From Stenotrophomonas rhizophila (GTDB lineage: Bacteria; Pseudomonadota; Gammaproteobacteria; Xanthomonadales; Xanthomonadaceae): DNA of 64,000 nt. Below the pieces are notes generated by a model. It was not told the origin of the DNA. It worked only from the letters and a program-made list of their open reading frames with translations, and made no database searches. This document shows positions 16,544 to 24,513 of the stretch, piece after piece. The position numbers were made by a program, and so were the translations under genes. Where the stretch lies: assembly GCF_007667275.1 (NCBI RefSeq), contig NZ_VDQT01000004.1, positions 310,001 through 374,000 of the forward strand. Direction: 5' to 3'. The first letter of the stretch is position 1, and the number at the start of each line of letters is the position of its first letter.

Positions 16544-17640
16544 GTGACACCGCACTGACCCCGTCGCAGCGCTACGCCGAAGGCGTGGCCCGGGGCGAAT
16601 GGCAGAACGACCCGGCCCAGCATGCCGCCCTGGCCGAGCTGGACCGCATCCACCTGGCCCTGGTCGACAGCGCCCAGGACGGCTGGCTGGACCGCCTGTC
16701 GGCGTTCTGGAAAAAGCCCGAGCCGGTCAAGGGCCTGTACTTCTGGGGCGGGGTAGGGCGCGGCAAGACCTTCCTGGTCGACCTGTTCTACGACGGCCTG
16801 CCGATCGAACAGAAGTACCGAACCCACTTCCATCGCTTCATGCGCGGCATCCATGAGCGCCTGCGCGAGCACCAGGGCCAGAGCGACCCTCTGGCCCGGA
16901 TCGCCCAGGAATGGCGCACCAAGCTGCGGGTGCTGGTGCTGGACGAGTTCTTCGTCACCGACATCGGCGACGCCATGCTGCTGGCGCGCCTGCTGGAACG
17001 CATGTTTGCCGAAGGCGTGACCCTGGTCACCACCTCCAACACGGCGGTGGAGAACCTGTACCTGAACGGCCTGCAGCGCGACAGCTTCCTGCCCGCCATC
17101 AGCCTGCTGCAGACCTACTGCGTGGAGCTGTACGCCGAAGGCACCGAGGACTACCGGATGCGGGCGCTGACCCACTCGCCGGTGTACCAGTCACCGCGCG
17201 ACGGGCACAGCGACGCCTGGCTGGCGTCGCGCTGGGCCGCGCTCAGCGGCGGGCAGCCGCCCAAGCCGGGCAACATCGAAATCGAAGCGCGCAAGATTCC
17301 GGTGCGCGCGCGCGGCAAGAGCATCGTCTGGTTCGACTTCGCCGCCCTGTGCGAAGGCCCGCGCGGCCCCTCGGACTACATCGAGATCGCCCGCGAGTTC
17401 ACCACCCTGCTGCTGGGCGACATCCCGCACTTCGACCGCATGAACGAAGACGCCGCGCGCCGCTTCGTCAATCTGATCGACGAGCTCTATGACCGCAACG
17501 TCAACCTGGTCTGTACCGCCACCGACGCCCCGGTCGCCCTGTACACCGGCACCCGCCTGCAGGGCGCCTTCGAACGCACCGCCTCGCGCCTGATCGAGAT
17601 GCAGAGCGCCGAGTACCTGGGCACGCCCCACCGGGCGTGA
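16540..17640 (+). CDS. zapE: Cell division protein ZapE (AFG1-like ATPase)
   Basis: A 366 aa P-loop ATPase. Walker A is GGVGRGKTF (about residue 70) and Walker B is VLVLDEFFVTDIGDAML, followed by VTTSNTAVENLYLNGLQRDSFLPAI, the signature run of AFG1/LACE1 proteins. ZapE associates with the Z ring and aids division under stress in E. coli; mitochondrial relatives act on respiratory complexes. The start codon overlaps the TGA of the preceding hydrolase gene (ATGA at 16540-16543). The length is typical of the family. Confidence 0.93.
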   Translation: MSDTALTPSQRYAEGVARGEWQNDPAQHAALAELDRIHLALVDSAQDGWLDRLSAFWKKPEPVKGLYFWGGVGRGKTFLVDLFYDGLPIEQKYRTHFHRFMRGIHERLREHQGQSDPLARIAQEWRTKLRVLVLDEFFVTDIGDAMLLARLLERMFAEGVTLVTTSNTAVENLYLNGLQRDSFLPAISLLQTYCVELYAEGTEDYRMRALTHSPVYQSPRDGHSDAWLASRWAALSGGQPPKPGNIEIEARKIPVRARGKSIVWFDFAALCEGPRGPSDYIEIAREFTTLLLGDIPHFDRMNEDAARRFVNLIDELYDRNVNLVCTATDAPVALYTGTRLQGAFERTASRLIEMQSAEYLGTPHRA

Positions 17641-17662
17641 CCGGGCACGTGCCGCCCACCGC

Positions 17663-17685
17663 GTAGTGACACGCCATGCGTGTCA
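17663..17685. repeat. SMAG repeat
   Basis: GTAGTGACACGCCATGCGTG-type palindrome, 22 bases after the zapE stop. It has the same core (ACACGCCATGCGTGT) as the 32-bp pair at 13162-13305 and the element at 23247. Confidence 0.75.
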
Positions 17686-17885
17686 AAGCAGACCCAGACC
17701 CAAGCAAAATTGTTATCCCCGCGTGACGCCATCGTTCCATTCTCCACACCCCGTCATCACACCAGAAAGTCGCCGTCAGCGCTTGACTGCGCACCCCCTT
17801 TAGACAGGTCCGAACCGTTCGTCGGACGCCCCGCGCAACCGGTCCTTGCGCCGCAAGGGATTGCCCGGATTCACCAGATTTGGCG

Positions 17886-17944
17886 TTGACGGACCCCCAT
17901 ACCCCCACTATCTTGTGGCCGTCGGCCCCTTCGACCACAAGTGG
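17886..17944 (+). promoter_or_regulatory. nrdA promoter with NrdR-like boxes
   Basis: TTGACG (17886-17891), a 17-base spacer and TATCTT (17909-17914) form a strong sigma70-type promoter with a start near 17921. The palindrome CCACTATCTTGTGG (17905-17918) covers the -10. Read on the other strand it is CCACAAGATAGTGG, close to the NrdR box (core CACNAT-type dyad). A second, shorter dyad CCACAAGTGG lies at 17935-17944, its centre 28 bases away. NrdR usually binds two such boxes near nrd promoters and represses when ATP/dATP is high. NrdR itself is not in this window. Confidence 0.65.
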
Positions 17945-18183
17945 AGGGTCCACAAGGGCCTACCGCCCGCCGACAACCGCATGCCGATCAGGGTGCGGTG
18001 CTGGTAGCGCCAGTCTCCGGGGGGAGATGACCGGTGACGCAAGGGGATGTCCGCAGCGCACTCGCGCCGGTCGCGTCCCATGCGACACCGTCAGTCCATC
18101 CTTGGAGCCCCGAGCGCGCCGGTTCCACGCCTGCCTTGCAGGCGACCCTGTGCCACCCCAAATCACGCCAAGAGGAAACCGCC
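17921..18183 (+). promoter_or_regulatory. Long GC-rich leader of the nrdAB mRNA
   Basis: If transcription starts near 17921, the nrdA mRNA has a leader of about 260 bases. It contains possible stems, for instance GACCGG (18029-18034) with CCGGTC (18067-18072), and GGTAGCGCCAG just before. It does not show the conserved core of a cobalamin riboswitch, and the enzyme here is class Ia, which does not need B12. AGAGGA at 18171-18176 is the ribosome-binding site. No gene is evident in the 543-base gap 17641-18183. Confidence 0.4.
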
Positions 18184-20595
18184 GTGAGCACCGAAACCAG
18201 CGCAGCCACCGAACAGGAAAGCGAATTCCTGCTGACTTCGCCGCCGACCAATACGGCGATGAGCGTCACCAAGCGAAACGGCACGACCGAACTGGTGGAT
18301 CTGAACAAGATCGTGCGCGCGGTGCAGCGTTCGGCTGAAGGCCTGCACGCGGTGGACCCGATGCGCGTGGCCACCCGCACCATTTCCGGCCTGTACAACG
18401 GCGCCACCACCCAGGAGCTGGACGAGCTGTCCATCCGCACCGCCGCCCTGCTGATCGGTGAAGAGCCGGAGTACGGCCGCCTGGCCGCGCGCCTGCTGGC
18501 CAACTACATCGCCAAGGAAGTGTCGGGGCAGGAAATCCATGCCTTCTCGCAGTCGGTGGGCCGTGGCCACGAAGTGGGCCTGATCAACGACCGCCTGCTG
18601 AACTTCGTGCAGACCAACGCGCGCAAGCTCAACGATGCCATCGACCTCAGCCTCGACCTGAACTTCGACTACTTCGGCCTGCGTACCCTGTACGACCGCT
18701 ACCTGCTGCGCCATCCGCACACCCGCAAGGTGATCGAGACCCCGCAGCAGTTCTTCCTGCGCATCGCCAGCGCGCTGAGCGAAGACGTGCCGGAAACCCT
18801 GGCCCTGTACAAGCGCATGGGCAACCTGGACTACCTGCCGTCCAGCCCGACCCTGTTCAACTCCGGCACCACCCACGAGCAGCTGTCCTCGTGCTTCCTG
18901 CTCGATTCGCCGCAGGATTCGCTGGAATCGATCTACTCCAAGTACGGCGACATCGCCCAGCTGTCCAAGTTCAGCGGCGGCATCGGCGTCAGCTACACCC
19001 GCGTGCGTTCGCGCGGCTCGCTGATCAAGTCCACCAACGGCCATTCCAACGGCATCGTGCCGTGGCTGAAGACCATGGACTCGTCCGTGGCCGCGGTGAA
19101 CCAGGGCGGCAAGCGCAAGGGCGCGGCCTGCGTGTACCTGGAAACCTGGCACGCCGACATCGAGGACTTCCTCGAGCTGCGTGACAACACCGGCGACGAA
19201 TCGCGCCGTGCGCACAACCTCAACCTGGCCAACTGGGTGCCGGACCTGTTCATGAAGCGCGTCGAAGCCGACCAGGAATGGTCGCTGTTCGATCCGCGCG
19301 TGGTGCCCGAGTTCACCGACCTGTTCGGTGAAGCCTTCGAGGCCGCCTACCTGCAGGCCGAAGCCCAGGGCAAGGCCAACCGCACCATTTCCGCGCGCAA
19401 GCTGTACTCGCGGATGATGCGTACCCTGGCCGAGACCGGCAACGGCTGGATGACCTTCAAGGACAAGTGCAACCGCGCCAGCAACCAGACCCTGCGTCCG
19501 GGCAACGTGATCCACCTGTCCAACCTGTGCACCGAAATCCTGGAGGTCACCTCCAACGATGAAACCGCCGTGTGCAACCTGGGTTCGATCAACCTGGGCA
19601 ACCACTTCGACGAGCACAACGAGTTCGACTACGAAAAGCTGGCCGAAACCGTGCGCCTGGCCGTGCGCCAGCTCGACCGCGTGATCGACCTGAACTTCTA
19701 CCCGATCGAAACCGCCCGCCGCGCCAACATGCGCTGGCGCCCGGTCGGCCTGGGCTGCATGGGCCTGCAGGACGTGTTCTTCCGCAAGCGCCTGCCGTTC
19801 GACGGCGCCGAAGCCCGCGCGCTGTCGAAGAAGATCGCCGAAACCATCTACTTCCACGCCCTGGAGACCTCGGTTGAACTGGCGCAGGAACGTGGCCGCC
19901 ACCCGTCGTTCAACGACACCCGTGCGGCCAGCGGCGAACTGCAGTTCGACGCCTGGAACGTGGTGCCTGAAGACGGCGCGCGCTGGGACGCCCTGCGTGC
20001 CCGCATCAAGGAACACGGCCTGCGCAACTCGCTGATCATCGCCATTGCCCCGACCGCGACCATCGCCTCGATCGCCGGCTGCTATGAGTGCGTCGAGCCG
20101 CAGGTGTCCAACCTGTTCAAGCGCGAAACCCTGTCGGGCGACTTCCTGCAGGTGAACCGCTACCTGGTGAACGAACTGAAGAAGCTCGGCCACTGGACCC
20201 CGGAGATGCGCGACACCATCAAGATGGCCGAAGGCTCGATCCAGGGCATTGCCCAGATCCCGGAAAGCCTGCGCCAGATCTACCGCACCGCGTGGGAACT
20301 GCCGATGCGCTCGCTGATCGACATGGCCGCCGACCGTGGCGCGTTCATCGACCAGTCCGCCTCGCTCAACCTGTTCATGGAAAGCCCGAACATCGGCGCG
20401 ATGTCCTCCATGTACATGTACGCCTGGAAGCAGGGCATCAAGACCACCTACTACCTGCGTTCGCGTCCGGCCACCAAGATCGCCAAGACCACCATCAGCC
20501 ACACCGCCGCTGCCGCACCGGAAAAAGTGTTCAGCCCGGAAGAAGCCATCGCCTGCTCGCTGGAAAACCCGGAAGCCTGCGAAGCCTGCCAGTAA
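18184..20595 (+). CDS. nrdA: Ribonucleoside-diphosphate reductase large subunit (class Ia)
   Basis: An 803 aa protein starting at GTG 18184, seven bases after AGAGGA. Residues about 25-120 are an ATP-cone allosteric domain (VTKRNGTTELVDLNKIVRAV). The catalytic barrel includes SSPTLFNSGTTHEQLSSCFLL, the finger-loop region NLCTEILEVTS, the second site cysteine in AVCNLGSINLGNHF and PTATIASIAGCYECVEP. The C-terminus CEACQ carries the redox-shuttle cysteine pair. It reduces NDPs to dNDPs with the radical delivered by NrdB, which follows. Transcription is likely from the promoter at 17886 under NrdR control. The nrdA-nrdB gap contains several hairpin repeats, which may lower expression of the second gene. 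Confidence 0.96.
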   Translation: MSTETSAATEQESEFLLTSPPTNTAMSVTKRNGTTELVDLNKIVRAVQRSAEGLHAVDPMRVATRTISGLYNGATTQELDELSIRTAALLIGEEPEYGRLAARLLANYIAKEVSGQEIHAFSQSVGRGHEVGLINDRLLNFVQTNARKLNDAIDLSLDLNFDYFGLRTLYDRYLLRHPHTRKVIETPQQFFLRIASALSEDVPETLALYKRMGNLDYLPSSPTLFNSGTTHEQLSSCFLLDSPQDSLESIYSKYGDIAQLSKFSGGIGVSYTRVRSRGSLIKSTNGHSNGIVPWLKTMDSSVAAVNQGGKRKGAACVYLETWHADIEDFLELRDNTGDESRRAHNLNLANWVPDLFMKRVEADQEWSLFDPRVVPEFTDLFGEAFEAAYLQAEAQGKANRTISARKLYSRMMRTLAETGNGWMTFKDKCNRASNQTLRPGNVIHLSNLCTEILEVTSNDETAVCNLGSINLGNHFDEHNEFDYEKLAETVRLAVRQLDRVIDLNFYPIETARRANMRWRPVGLGCMGLQDVFFRKRLPFDGAEARALSKKIAETIYFHALETSVELAQERGRHPSFNDTRAASGELQFDAWNVVPEDGARWDALRARIKEHGLRNSLIIAIAPTATIASIAGCYECVEPQVSNLFKRETLSGDFLQVNRYLVNELKKLGHWTPEMRDTIKMAEGSIQGIAQIPESLRQIYRTAWELPMRSLIDMAADRGAFIDQSASLNLFMESPNIGAMSSMYMYAWKQGIKTTYYLRSRPATKIAKTTISHTAAAAPEKVFSPEEAIACSLENPEACEACQ

Positions 20596-20618
20596 TCCGC
20601 GGGGCGCCCACCGCCCCG

Positions 20619-20735
20619 GTAGCGCCGGCCGTTGGCCGGCCTCGACCAACCGTAGCGCCGGGCTCTGCCCGGCCGCTCCACCGGCCCAAGCGCCGGAACA
20701 AACACCCGGCGTGTGCCGACCGTTGGTCGGCACAC
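20619..20735. repeat. SMAG repeats and hairpin between nrdA and nrdB
   Basis: Three palindromes sit in the 161-base gap: GTAGCGCCGGCCGTTGGCCG-type at 20619-20640, GTAGCGCCGGGCTCTGCCCG-type at 20652-20673, and GTGTGCCGACCGTTGGTCGG-type at 20711-20735. The last ends 21 bases before the nrdB start. Two SMAG subtypes occur together, inside an operon. Confidence 0.75.
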
Positions 20736-20756
20736 GCCTTCGAAGGACAGAAACAC

Positions 20757-21776
20757 ATGGCCGACACCCGCAAGCAGATGCTGCTCGATCCCGGTTTTGA
20801 ACTGACCCTGCGCCCGATGCGCTACCCGCAGTTCTATGACATGTATCGCAACGCGATCAAGAACACCTGGACCGTGGAAGAAATCAACTTCCAGATCGAC
20901 ATCAGCGACCTGCACACCAAGATGTCGCCGGGCGAGCGCCACCTGATCCACCGCCTGGTCGCATTCTTCGCCACCGGCGACTCGATCGTGTCCAACAACC
21001 TGGTGCTGAACCTGTACCAGCATTTGAACGCGCCCGAAGCACGCATGTACCTCTCGCGCCAGCTGTACGAAGAAGCGCTGCACGTGCAGTTCTACCTGAC
21101 CCTGCTGGACAACTACCTGCCGGATCCGGAAGAACGCGCCAAGGCGTTCTCGGCGGTGGAGAACATCGACTCCATCAAGAAGAAGGCCGACTTCTGCTTC
21201 AAGTGGATCGACTCCATCCAGGGCCTGACCCGCATCGAAACCCGCGAACAGCGCCGCCAGTTCCTGCTCAACCAGATCTGCTTCGCCGCCTGCATCGAAG
21301 GCCTGTTCTTCTTCGCTGCGTTCGCCTACGTGTACTACTTCCGTTCGCGTGGCCTGCTCAACGGCCTGGCCTCGGGCACCAACTGGGTGTTCCGCGACGA
21401 AAGCGCGCACATGGACTTCGCCTTCGAATGCGTCGACGTCATCCGCGAGGAAGAGCCGGACCTGTTCGACGATGAGATGAAGCGGCAGGTCCATGACATG
21501 CTGGCCGAAGCCATCGAATGCGAAGTGCAGTTCGCCGAAGACGTGCTGTCAGGCGGCGTGGCCGGCATTTCCACCCGCGACATGCGCCAGTACCTGCAGC
21601 ACTGCGCCGACAACCACTTCCACCGCCTCGGCATGGAAAAGAAGTACAACGTGCGCAACCCGCTGCCGTTCATGGAACTGCAGGACGTGCAGGAGCTGAC
21701 CAACTTCTTCGAACGCCGCCCCTCGGCCTACCAGGTGGGCGTGCAGGGCGAAGTGTCCTTCGACATGAACTTCTGA
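20757..21776 (+). CDS. nrdB: Ribonucleoside-diphosphate reductase small subunit
   Basis: A 339 aa ferritin-fold protein. The radical site is intact: EALHVQFY places Glu, His (+3) and Tyr (+7) as in Glu115/His118/Tyr122 of E. coli R2, so this is a tyrosyl-radical enzyme rather than a Tyr-less class Ic form. Further iron ligands lie in ACIEGLFF and FRDESAHMDFAF. The C-terminus (GEVSFDMNF) is the tail that docks to NrdA. AAGGACAG precedes the ATG at 20757. A strong terminator follows 26 bases after the stop. Confidence 0.96.
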   Translation: MADTRKQMLLDPGFELTLRPMRYPQFYDMYRNAIKNTWTVEEINFQIDISDLHTKMSPGERHLIHRLVAFFATGDSIVSNNLVLNLYQHLNAPEARMYLSRQLYEEALHVQFYLTLLDNYLPDPEERAKAFSAVENIDSIKKKADFCFKWIDSIQGLTRIETREQRRQFLLNQICFAACIEGLFFFAAFAYVYYFRSRGLLNGLASGTNWVFRDESAHMDFAFECVDVIREEEPDLFDDEMKRQVHDMLAEAIECEVQFAEDVLSGGVAGISTRDMRQYLQHCADNHFHRLGMEKKYNVRNPLPFMELQDVQELTNFFERRPSAYQVGVQGEVSFDMNF

Positions 21777-21802
21777 TCCCGATCAGACAGCGTCCCCCAA
21801 AG

Positions 21803-21827
21803 AACCCCGGCCCGCCCGGGGTTTTTT
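21803..21827 (+). terminator. Rho-independent terminator of nrdAB
   Basis: An 8-bp stem (AACCCCGG 21803-21810 with CCGGGGTT 21816-21823) and a loop of five bases, followed by a run of six T (21822-21827). Confidence 0.9.
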
Positions 21828-21859
21828 CATGCCCGTAACGCCCCCGGCGCTCCACACCC

Positions 21860-21882
21860 GTAGAGCCACGCCCTGCGTGGCT
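21860..21882. repeat. SMAG repeat
   Basis: GTAGAGCCACGCCCTGCGTG-type palindrome, the same subtype as the pair at 14848-14912, between the nrd terminator and the thioesterase gene. Confidence 0.75.
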
Positions 21883-21947
21883 GATCCACCGCCCAACCCC
21901 CGCTGCCGTATCATCCCCACGACCCCCTCTTCCACACGGCCGCCCCC

Positions 21948-22370
21948 ATGACCGCCACCCCCGACGTCGTCCCGCCCACCGAAGTGCGCATGGCCGAAAT
22001 CGTCTTCCCCAACCACACCAACCACACCAACCACATGGGCACCCTGTTCGGTGGCCAGGCACTGGCGTGGATGGACAAGGCCGCCTTCCTGGCCGCCGCG
22101 CGCTACTCGCGCCGCACCGTGGTCACCGCCCGTTCCGACCAGGTCGACTTCAAGCTGCCGATCAGCATCGGCCAGATGGTGGAAACCGTGGGCCGTATCG
22201 TGGAAGTGGGCCGCAGCTCGATGAAGGTGGAAGTGGAGCTGATCGCCGAAGACCTGCACACCGGCGAGCGCAAGCTGTGCACCCGCGGCCACTTCGTGAT
22301 GATCGCGCTGGACGAGAACCACAAGCCCACCGCCGTGCCCGCGCTGCCGGCCGACATCGCCGGCCCCTGA
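21948..22370 (+). CDS. Hotdog-fold acyl-CoA thioesterase (YciA/ACOT type)
   Basis: A 140 aa single hotdog domain. FPNHTNHTNHMGTLFGGQALAWMD carries the conserved asparagine/histidine region and the FGG-WMD helix of YciA-like thioesterases, and TARSDQVDFKLPI follows. It hydrolyses acyl-CoA to CoA and free acid; chain-length preference is not readable. The NHT triplet repeated three times (NHTNHTNHM) is unusual: most relatives have one such motif. Single-gene unit between a SMAG element and the sirtuin gene. Confidence 0.88.
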   Translation: MTATPDVVPPTEVRMAEIVFPNHTNHTNHMGTLFGGQALAWMDKAAFLAAARYSRRTVVTARSDQVDFKLPISIGQMVETVGRIVEVGRSSMKVEVELIAEDLHTGERKLCTRGHFVMIALDENHKPTAVPALPADIAGP

Positions 22371-22428
22371 TCGGGCGGGGTGATCCGGCGGCGATTGCGA
22401 ACCCCGCAATCGCCCCCATCTAGCTGGC

Positions 22429-23250
22429 ATGTCTACCCCACTGGCCGACTTCATCGACCGCGCCCGCCGCCTGTTTGTGCTCACTGGCGCCGGCTGCAGC
22501 ACCGACTCGGGCATCCCCGATTACCGCGACGCCGACGGCCAGTGGAAGCGCACCCCACCGGTGAATTACCAGGACTTCATGGGCGAACTGGCCACCCGCC
22601 AGCGCTACTGGGCGCGCAGCCTGCTGGGCTGGCCGCGCTTCGGCCACGCCCGGCCCAACGCCACCCACGCCGCACTGGCCGCGCTGGAAGCGCGCGGCCA
22701 GGTGGAAGTGCTGCTCACCCAGAACGTGGACTGCCTGCACCAGCGCGCCGGCAGCGTGGGCGTGATCGACCTGCACGGCCGCCTCGACCAGGTGCGCTGC
22801 ATGGGCTGCGAAGCCCGCAGCGACCGTGAGGACTTCCAGCACACCCTGCTGGCCGCCAACCCCGGCTGGGACAGCCTGGATGCCGGCATCGCCCCGGATG
22901 GCGACGCCGACCTGGAAAACGTCAACTTCAGCGCCTTCCACGTACCGGCCTGCCCGCAGTGCGGCGGCATCCTGAAACCGGACGTCGTCTTCTTCGGCGA
23001 AAACGTACCGCGCGAGCGCGTAGCCGCCGTACACGACCACCTCGCCAACGCCGACGCCGTACTGGTCGTAGGCTCCTCGCTGATGGTCTATTCCGGCTAC
23101 CGCTTCGTCCAGGCCGCCGCCAACGCCGGCCTACCCGTAGCCGCCCTCAACCTCGGCCGCACCCGCGCAGACGACCTCCTCACCCTCAAGGTAGAGCAGT
23201 CCTGCGCAGAAGCCCTGTCCTTCCTGCTCCCCACGACCACCCCCGCGTAG
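22429..23250 (+). CDS. NAD-dependent protein deacylase of the Sir2 family
   Basis: A 273 aa sirtuin. It has the NAD-binding GAGCSTDSGIPDYRD, the TQNVD motif, the catalytic histidine in DLHGRLDQVRC, and a structural zinc site CMGC ... CPQC. The helical insert PVNYQDFMGELATRQRYWARS resembles SIRT4-like (class II) sirtuins more than E. coli CobB. It removes acyl groups from protein lysines using NAD. The TAG stop codon (23248-23250) is part of the GTAG of a SMAG repeat, the second gene in this window ending that way. Confidence 0.92.
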   Translation: MSTPLADFIDRARRLFVLTGAGCSTDSGIPDYRDADGQWKRTPPVNYQDFMGELATRQRYWARSLLGWPRFGHARPNATHAALAALEARGQVEVLLTQNVDCLHQRAGSVGVIDLHGRLDQVRCMGCEARSDREDFQHTLLAANPGWDSLDAGIAPDGDADLENVNFSAFHVPACPQCGGILKPDVVFFGENVPRERVAAVHDHLANADAVLVVGSSLMVYSGYRFVQAAANAGLPVAALNLGRTRADDLLTLKVEQSCAEALSFLLPTTTPA

Positions 23251-23271
23251 AGACACGCCATGCGTGTCTAC
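23247..23271. repeat. SMAG repeat overlapping the sirtuin stop codon
   Basis: A palindrome starting GTAGAGACACGCCATGCGTG. Its TAG is the stop codon of the sirtuin gene. Confidence 0.8.
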
Positions 23272-23360
23272 CCACACCGTTCCAAACAAACGGTTGCCTG
23301 CACCCCCGCTTCCGGGTGCAATAACCCCCCGGTTTCAACATCCCCCCGAGTCGCCCGCCC

Positions 23361-24470
23361 GTGAGCCAGCTTTTCTCCCCCGTAACCTTCGGACCGCTGA
23401 CGCTGTCCAACCGCATCGTCATCGCCCCGATGTGCCAGTACTCGTCCACCGACGGCCAGGCCAACGACTGGCACCGCCAGCACCTGGGCATGCTGGCCCA
23501 GTCCGGCGCCGGCCTGCTGATCCTCGAAGCCACCGCCGTGCTGCCGGAAGGGCGCATCAGCTACGCCGACCTGGGCCTGTGGGACGACGCCACCGAAGCC
23601 GCCCTCGCCGACGTGATCGCCTCGGTGAAGCGCTGGTCGCCGATGCCGGTGGGCGTGCAGCTCGCGCATGCTGGTCGCAAGGCCTCCTCCGCACGCCCGT
23701 GGGACGGCGGTGGCCCGCTGCCACCGACCGACCCGAACGGCTGGACCGTGAAAGCTCCCTCGGCGCTGCCGTTCACCGCCAACGGCCCCACCCCCGAAGC
23801 GCTGGATGAAGCCGGCATCGACGCCGTGGTGGAGGCCTTCGCCGTCGCCGCCAAGCGCGCCGAGCGCGCCGGCCTGGACCTGATCGAACTGCACGCCGCG
23901 CACGGCTACCTGCTGCACCAGTTCCTCTCCCCGCTCAGCAACAAGCGCCAGGACGAGTACGGCGGCTCGCTGGAAAACCGCATGCGCCTGCTGATCCGCG
24001 TGTTCGACGCCGTGCGCGCGGCGGTCTCCGACCGCATCAGCGTGGGCGTGCGCATTTCCGCCAGCGACTGGGTCGACGGCGGCTGGGACATCGAACAGAG
24101 CACCACCCTCGCGCAGATCCTCGATCTGTGCGGCTGCCAGTTCCTGCACGTCTCCAGCGGCGGTCTCGACGCACGCCAGAAGATCGCCCTCGAGCCCGGC
24201 TACCAGGTACCGTTCGCCGCCGCGATCAAGGCCGCCAAAGTGCGCATGCCGGTCATCGCCGTCGGCCTGATCACCGACCCGGCCCAGGCCGAATCGATCC
24301 TGCGCCACAACCACGCCGACGCCATCGCACTGGCCCGCGGCATCCTCTACGAACCGCGCTGGCCGTGGCACGCCGCCGCCGCCCTAGGCGACTCCATCAC
24401 CCCCGCACCACAGTACCTGCGCTGCGAACCGCGCGAAGCCCGCGGCGTATTCACCGCACCCACCGCGTGA
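23361..24470 (+). CDS. Old yellow enzyme-type NADH:flavin oxidoreductase (YqjM/XenA-like)
   Basis: A 369 aa FMN barrel protein starting at GTG 23361. APMCQYSS has the cysteine at the position that tunes the flavin in YqjM-like enzymes. The substrate-binding His pair is in LIELHAAHGYLLHQFLSP, followed by NKRQDEYGGSLENRMR, the signature of bacterial ene-reductases. The FMN phosphate site is near VIAVGLI and ALARGILYEP. It reduces activated C=C bonds (enones, maleimides, nitro compounds) with NAD(P)H; the physiological substrate is unknown. It is convergent with the LysR gene at 24514. Confidence 0.92.
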   Translation: MSQLFSPVTFGPLTLSNRIVIAPMCQYSSTDGQANDWHRQHLGMLAQSGAGLLILEATAVLPEGRISYADLGLWDDATEAALADVIASVKRWSPMPVGVQLAHAGRKASSARPWDGGGPLPPTDPNGWTVKAPSALPFTANGPTPEALDEAGIDAVVEAFAVAAKRAERAGLDLIELHAAHGYLLHQFLSPLSNKRQDEYGGSLENRMRLLIRVFDAVRAAVSDRISVGVRISASDWVDGGWDIEQSTTLAQILDLCGCQFLHVSSGGLDARQKIALEPGYQVPFAAAIKAAKVRMPVIAVGLITDPAQAESILRHNHADAIALARGILYEPRWPWHAAAALGDSITPAPQYLRCEPREARGVFTAPTA

Positions 24471-24478
24471 TGAACCCG

Positions 24479-24502
24479 GTAGCGCACGACCGTTGGTCGT
24501 GC
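24479..24502. repeat. SMAG repeat
   Basis: GTAGCGCACGACCGTTGGTC-type palindrome between the convergent oxidoreductase and LysR genes. Confidence 0.75.
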
Positions 24503-24513
24503 GCCGCCTGATC

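Noticed and set aside
17921..18183. A cobalamin riboswitch in the nrdA leader
   Set aside because: Conserved elements such as the CCGCAGCGG-type loop and the final B12 box are missing, and NrdA is B12-independent.
18163..20733. An 856-codon frame opposite nrdA
   Set aside because: GC-rich third positions of nrdA keep the antisense frame open. No family resemblance; nrdA is certain on the + strand.
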